This document shows, one piece after another, positions 63,478 to 64,000 of a stretch of DNA of 64,000 bases. The stretch is from Anodontia alba. Taxonomy: Eukaryota; Mollusca; Bivalvia; Lucinida; Lucinidae. The stretch is from assembly GCA_964016985.1 (NCBI GenBank), contig OZ024823.1, forward strand, positions 130,716,112-130,780,111, written 5' to 3'. The notes under the pieces are model-generated. The model made no database searches. It saw nothing but the letters and a program-made list of their open reading frames with translations, and was not told where the DNA came from. The translations under genes and the position numbers were made by a program. Each line of letters begins with the position of its first letter. Position 1 is the stretch's first letter.

Positions 63478-64000
63478 CTATTTGAAGGATGAGATATATT
63501 GAACCATGTGACACACACGGACATAAATAAAATATACGAATTCATTTAGACCTATAACCTGAATCAGAGTCTTTTACATAAACATCTACAATTATAAAAT
63601 AACGTATTGTTATGGTAATATACAGTTTTCAAGTACTTAAGTACGTTAAAAAAGATACTTTTCTCTTCTATACCAAATCTGATACTTCCTTAAACGAAGT
63701 GAGGATAATTTATGGAGTTCTAATGTCTCCCACCTGTTATGAAAAACGGCGGTCACATAATATATTATACGAGTTATTATTATATGTACATGCGTTTATA
63801 GACAATGATTATTATTTTTTTTTGAGGAAATAAAGTGTGTCGTTTTATTTGAATGGTCTGCCTAGCTTACGATTCAAATGAAGTGCAAAATCTTATTTTC
63901 TCTGATAAATGATAATAAAAATATAATGTCGTCGTTTACATTTTTACTTAGCGCTTTTAGTCTTAACTTTGCGTTCTTTCAAATAATTCTGCTCATTCCA
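63478..64000. other. Unannotated right edge
   Basis: Upstream intron of the FN3-like gene or its 5' side. AT-rich. No exon with matching phase was found before the window end. Confidence 0.5.

Overview
The window is animal (metazoan) nuclear DNA: AT-rich, intron-dominated, with GT-AG split coding exons, tRNA-derived SINEs, simple-sequence runs and a heavy load of retroelements and foldback MITEs. The repeat repertoire (Penelope-like elements, tandem AGGTCAAGGTCAC repeats, GACGGACGG microsatellites, TTGACCTAGTGACCTAG repeats) suggests a marine invertebrate, most likely a bivalve mollusc. That is an inference; no species-diagnostic gene is present.

Host gene. One large gene on the minus strand crosses almost the whole window. 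I reconstructed 15 internal exons from 63477 down to 13045 (2477 nt, about 825 residues). Every junction is GT-AG and every exon phase matches the next. The product is an extracellular-type tandem array of fibronectin-III-like domains with repeated xDxTPP boundary motifs, W..F.DP.SGI..Y.W..G cores and Y..V.A.N.AG strands, ending in a six-cysteine EGF-like segment. One exon is only 23 nt. Neither end of the gene lies in the window.

Mobile DNA. The introns are packed with a Penelope-like retroelement, subfamily A (more than 20 insertions, both strands, variable 5' truncation, a constant 3' end), and a related subfamily B. The best A copy (about 6231-9561) keeps a decayed reverse transcriptase with PMGTNCAP and YLDD motifs and carries a same-family insertion inside that gene. 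Other layers are two non-LTR retrotransposon relics (15076-16810 and 45330-47130), two tRNA-derived SINE families, a TTAA-flanked MITE (62811-63234), a TA-flanked MITE (18650-18974), a three-copy palindromic-core MITE, several foldbacks and four tandem arrays. Many are nested in one another, which gives a relative insertion order.

Region by region. 1-3320: intergenic or gene 3' side, with foldbacks and MITEs. 3321-9561: Penelope-like complex with a SINE. 9562-13044: diverged repeats. 13045-20975: last four visible exons among repeats, a cysteine-rich orphan ORF, a LINE with a nested Penelope-like copy, and a TA MITE. 20976-33076: a 12-kb intron with a (TG)n tract, two satellites and many Penelope-like fragments. 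33077-42259: dense exon cluster with foldbacks and a 317-bp tandem duplication. 42260-51767: repeat-filled intron with a LINE relic and nested A/B elements. 51768-53679: two exons. 53680-63346: intron with coding relics, SINEs and the TTAA MITE. 63347-63477: first visible exon. No promoter, poly(A) site, rRNA, functional tRNA or CRISPR array could be supported.
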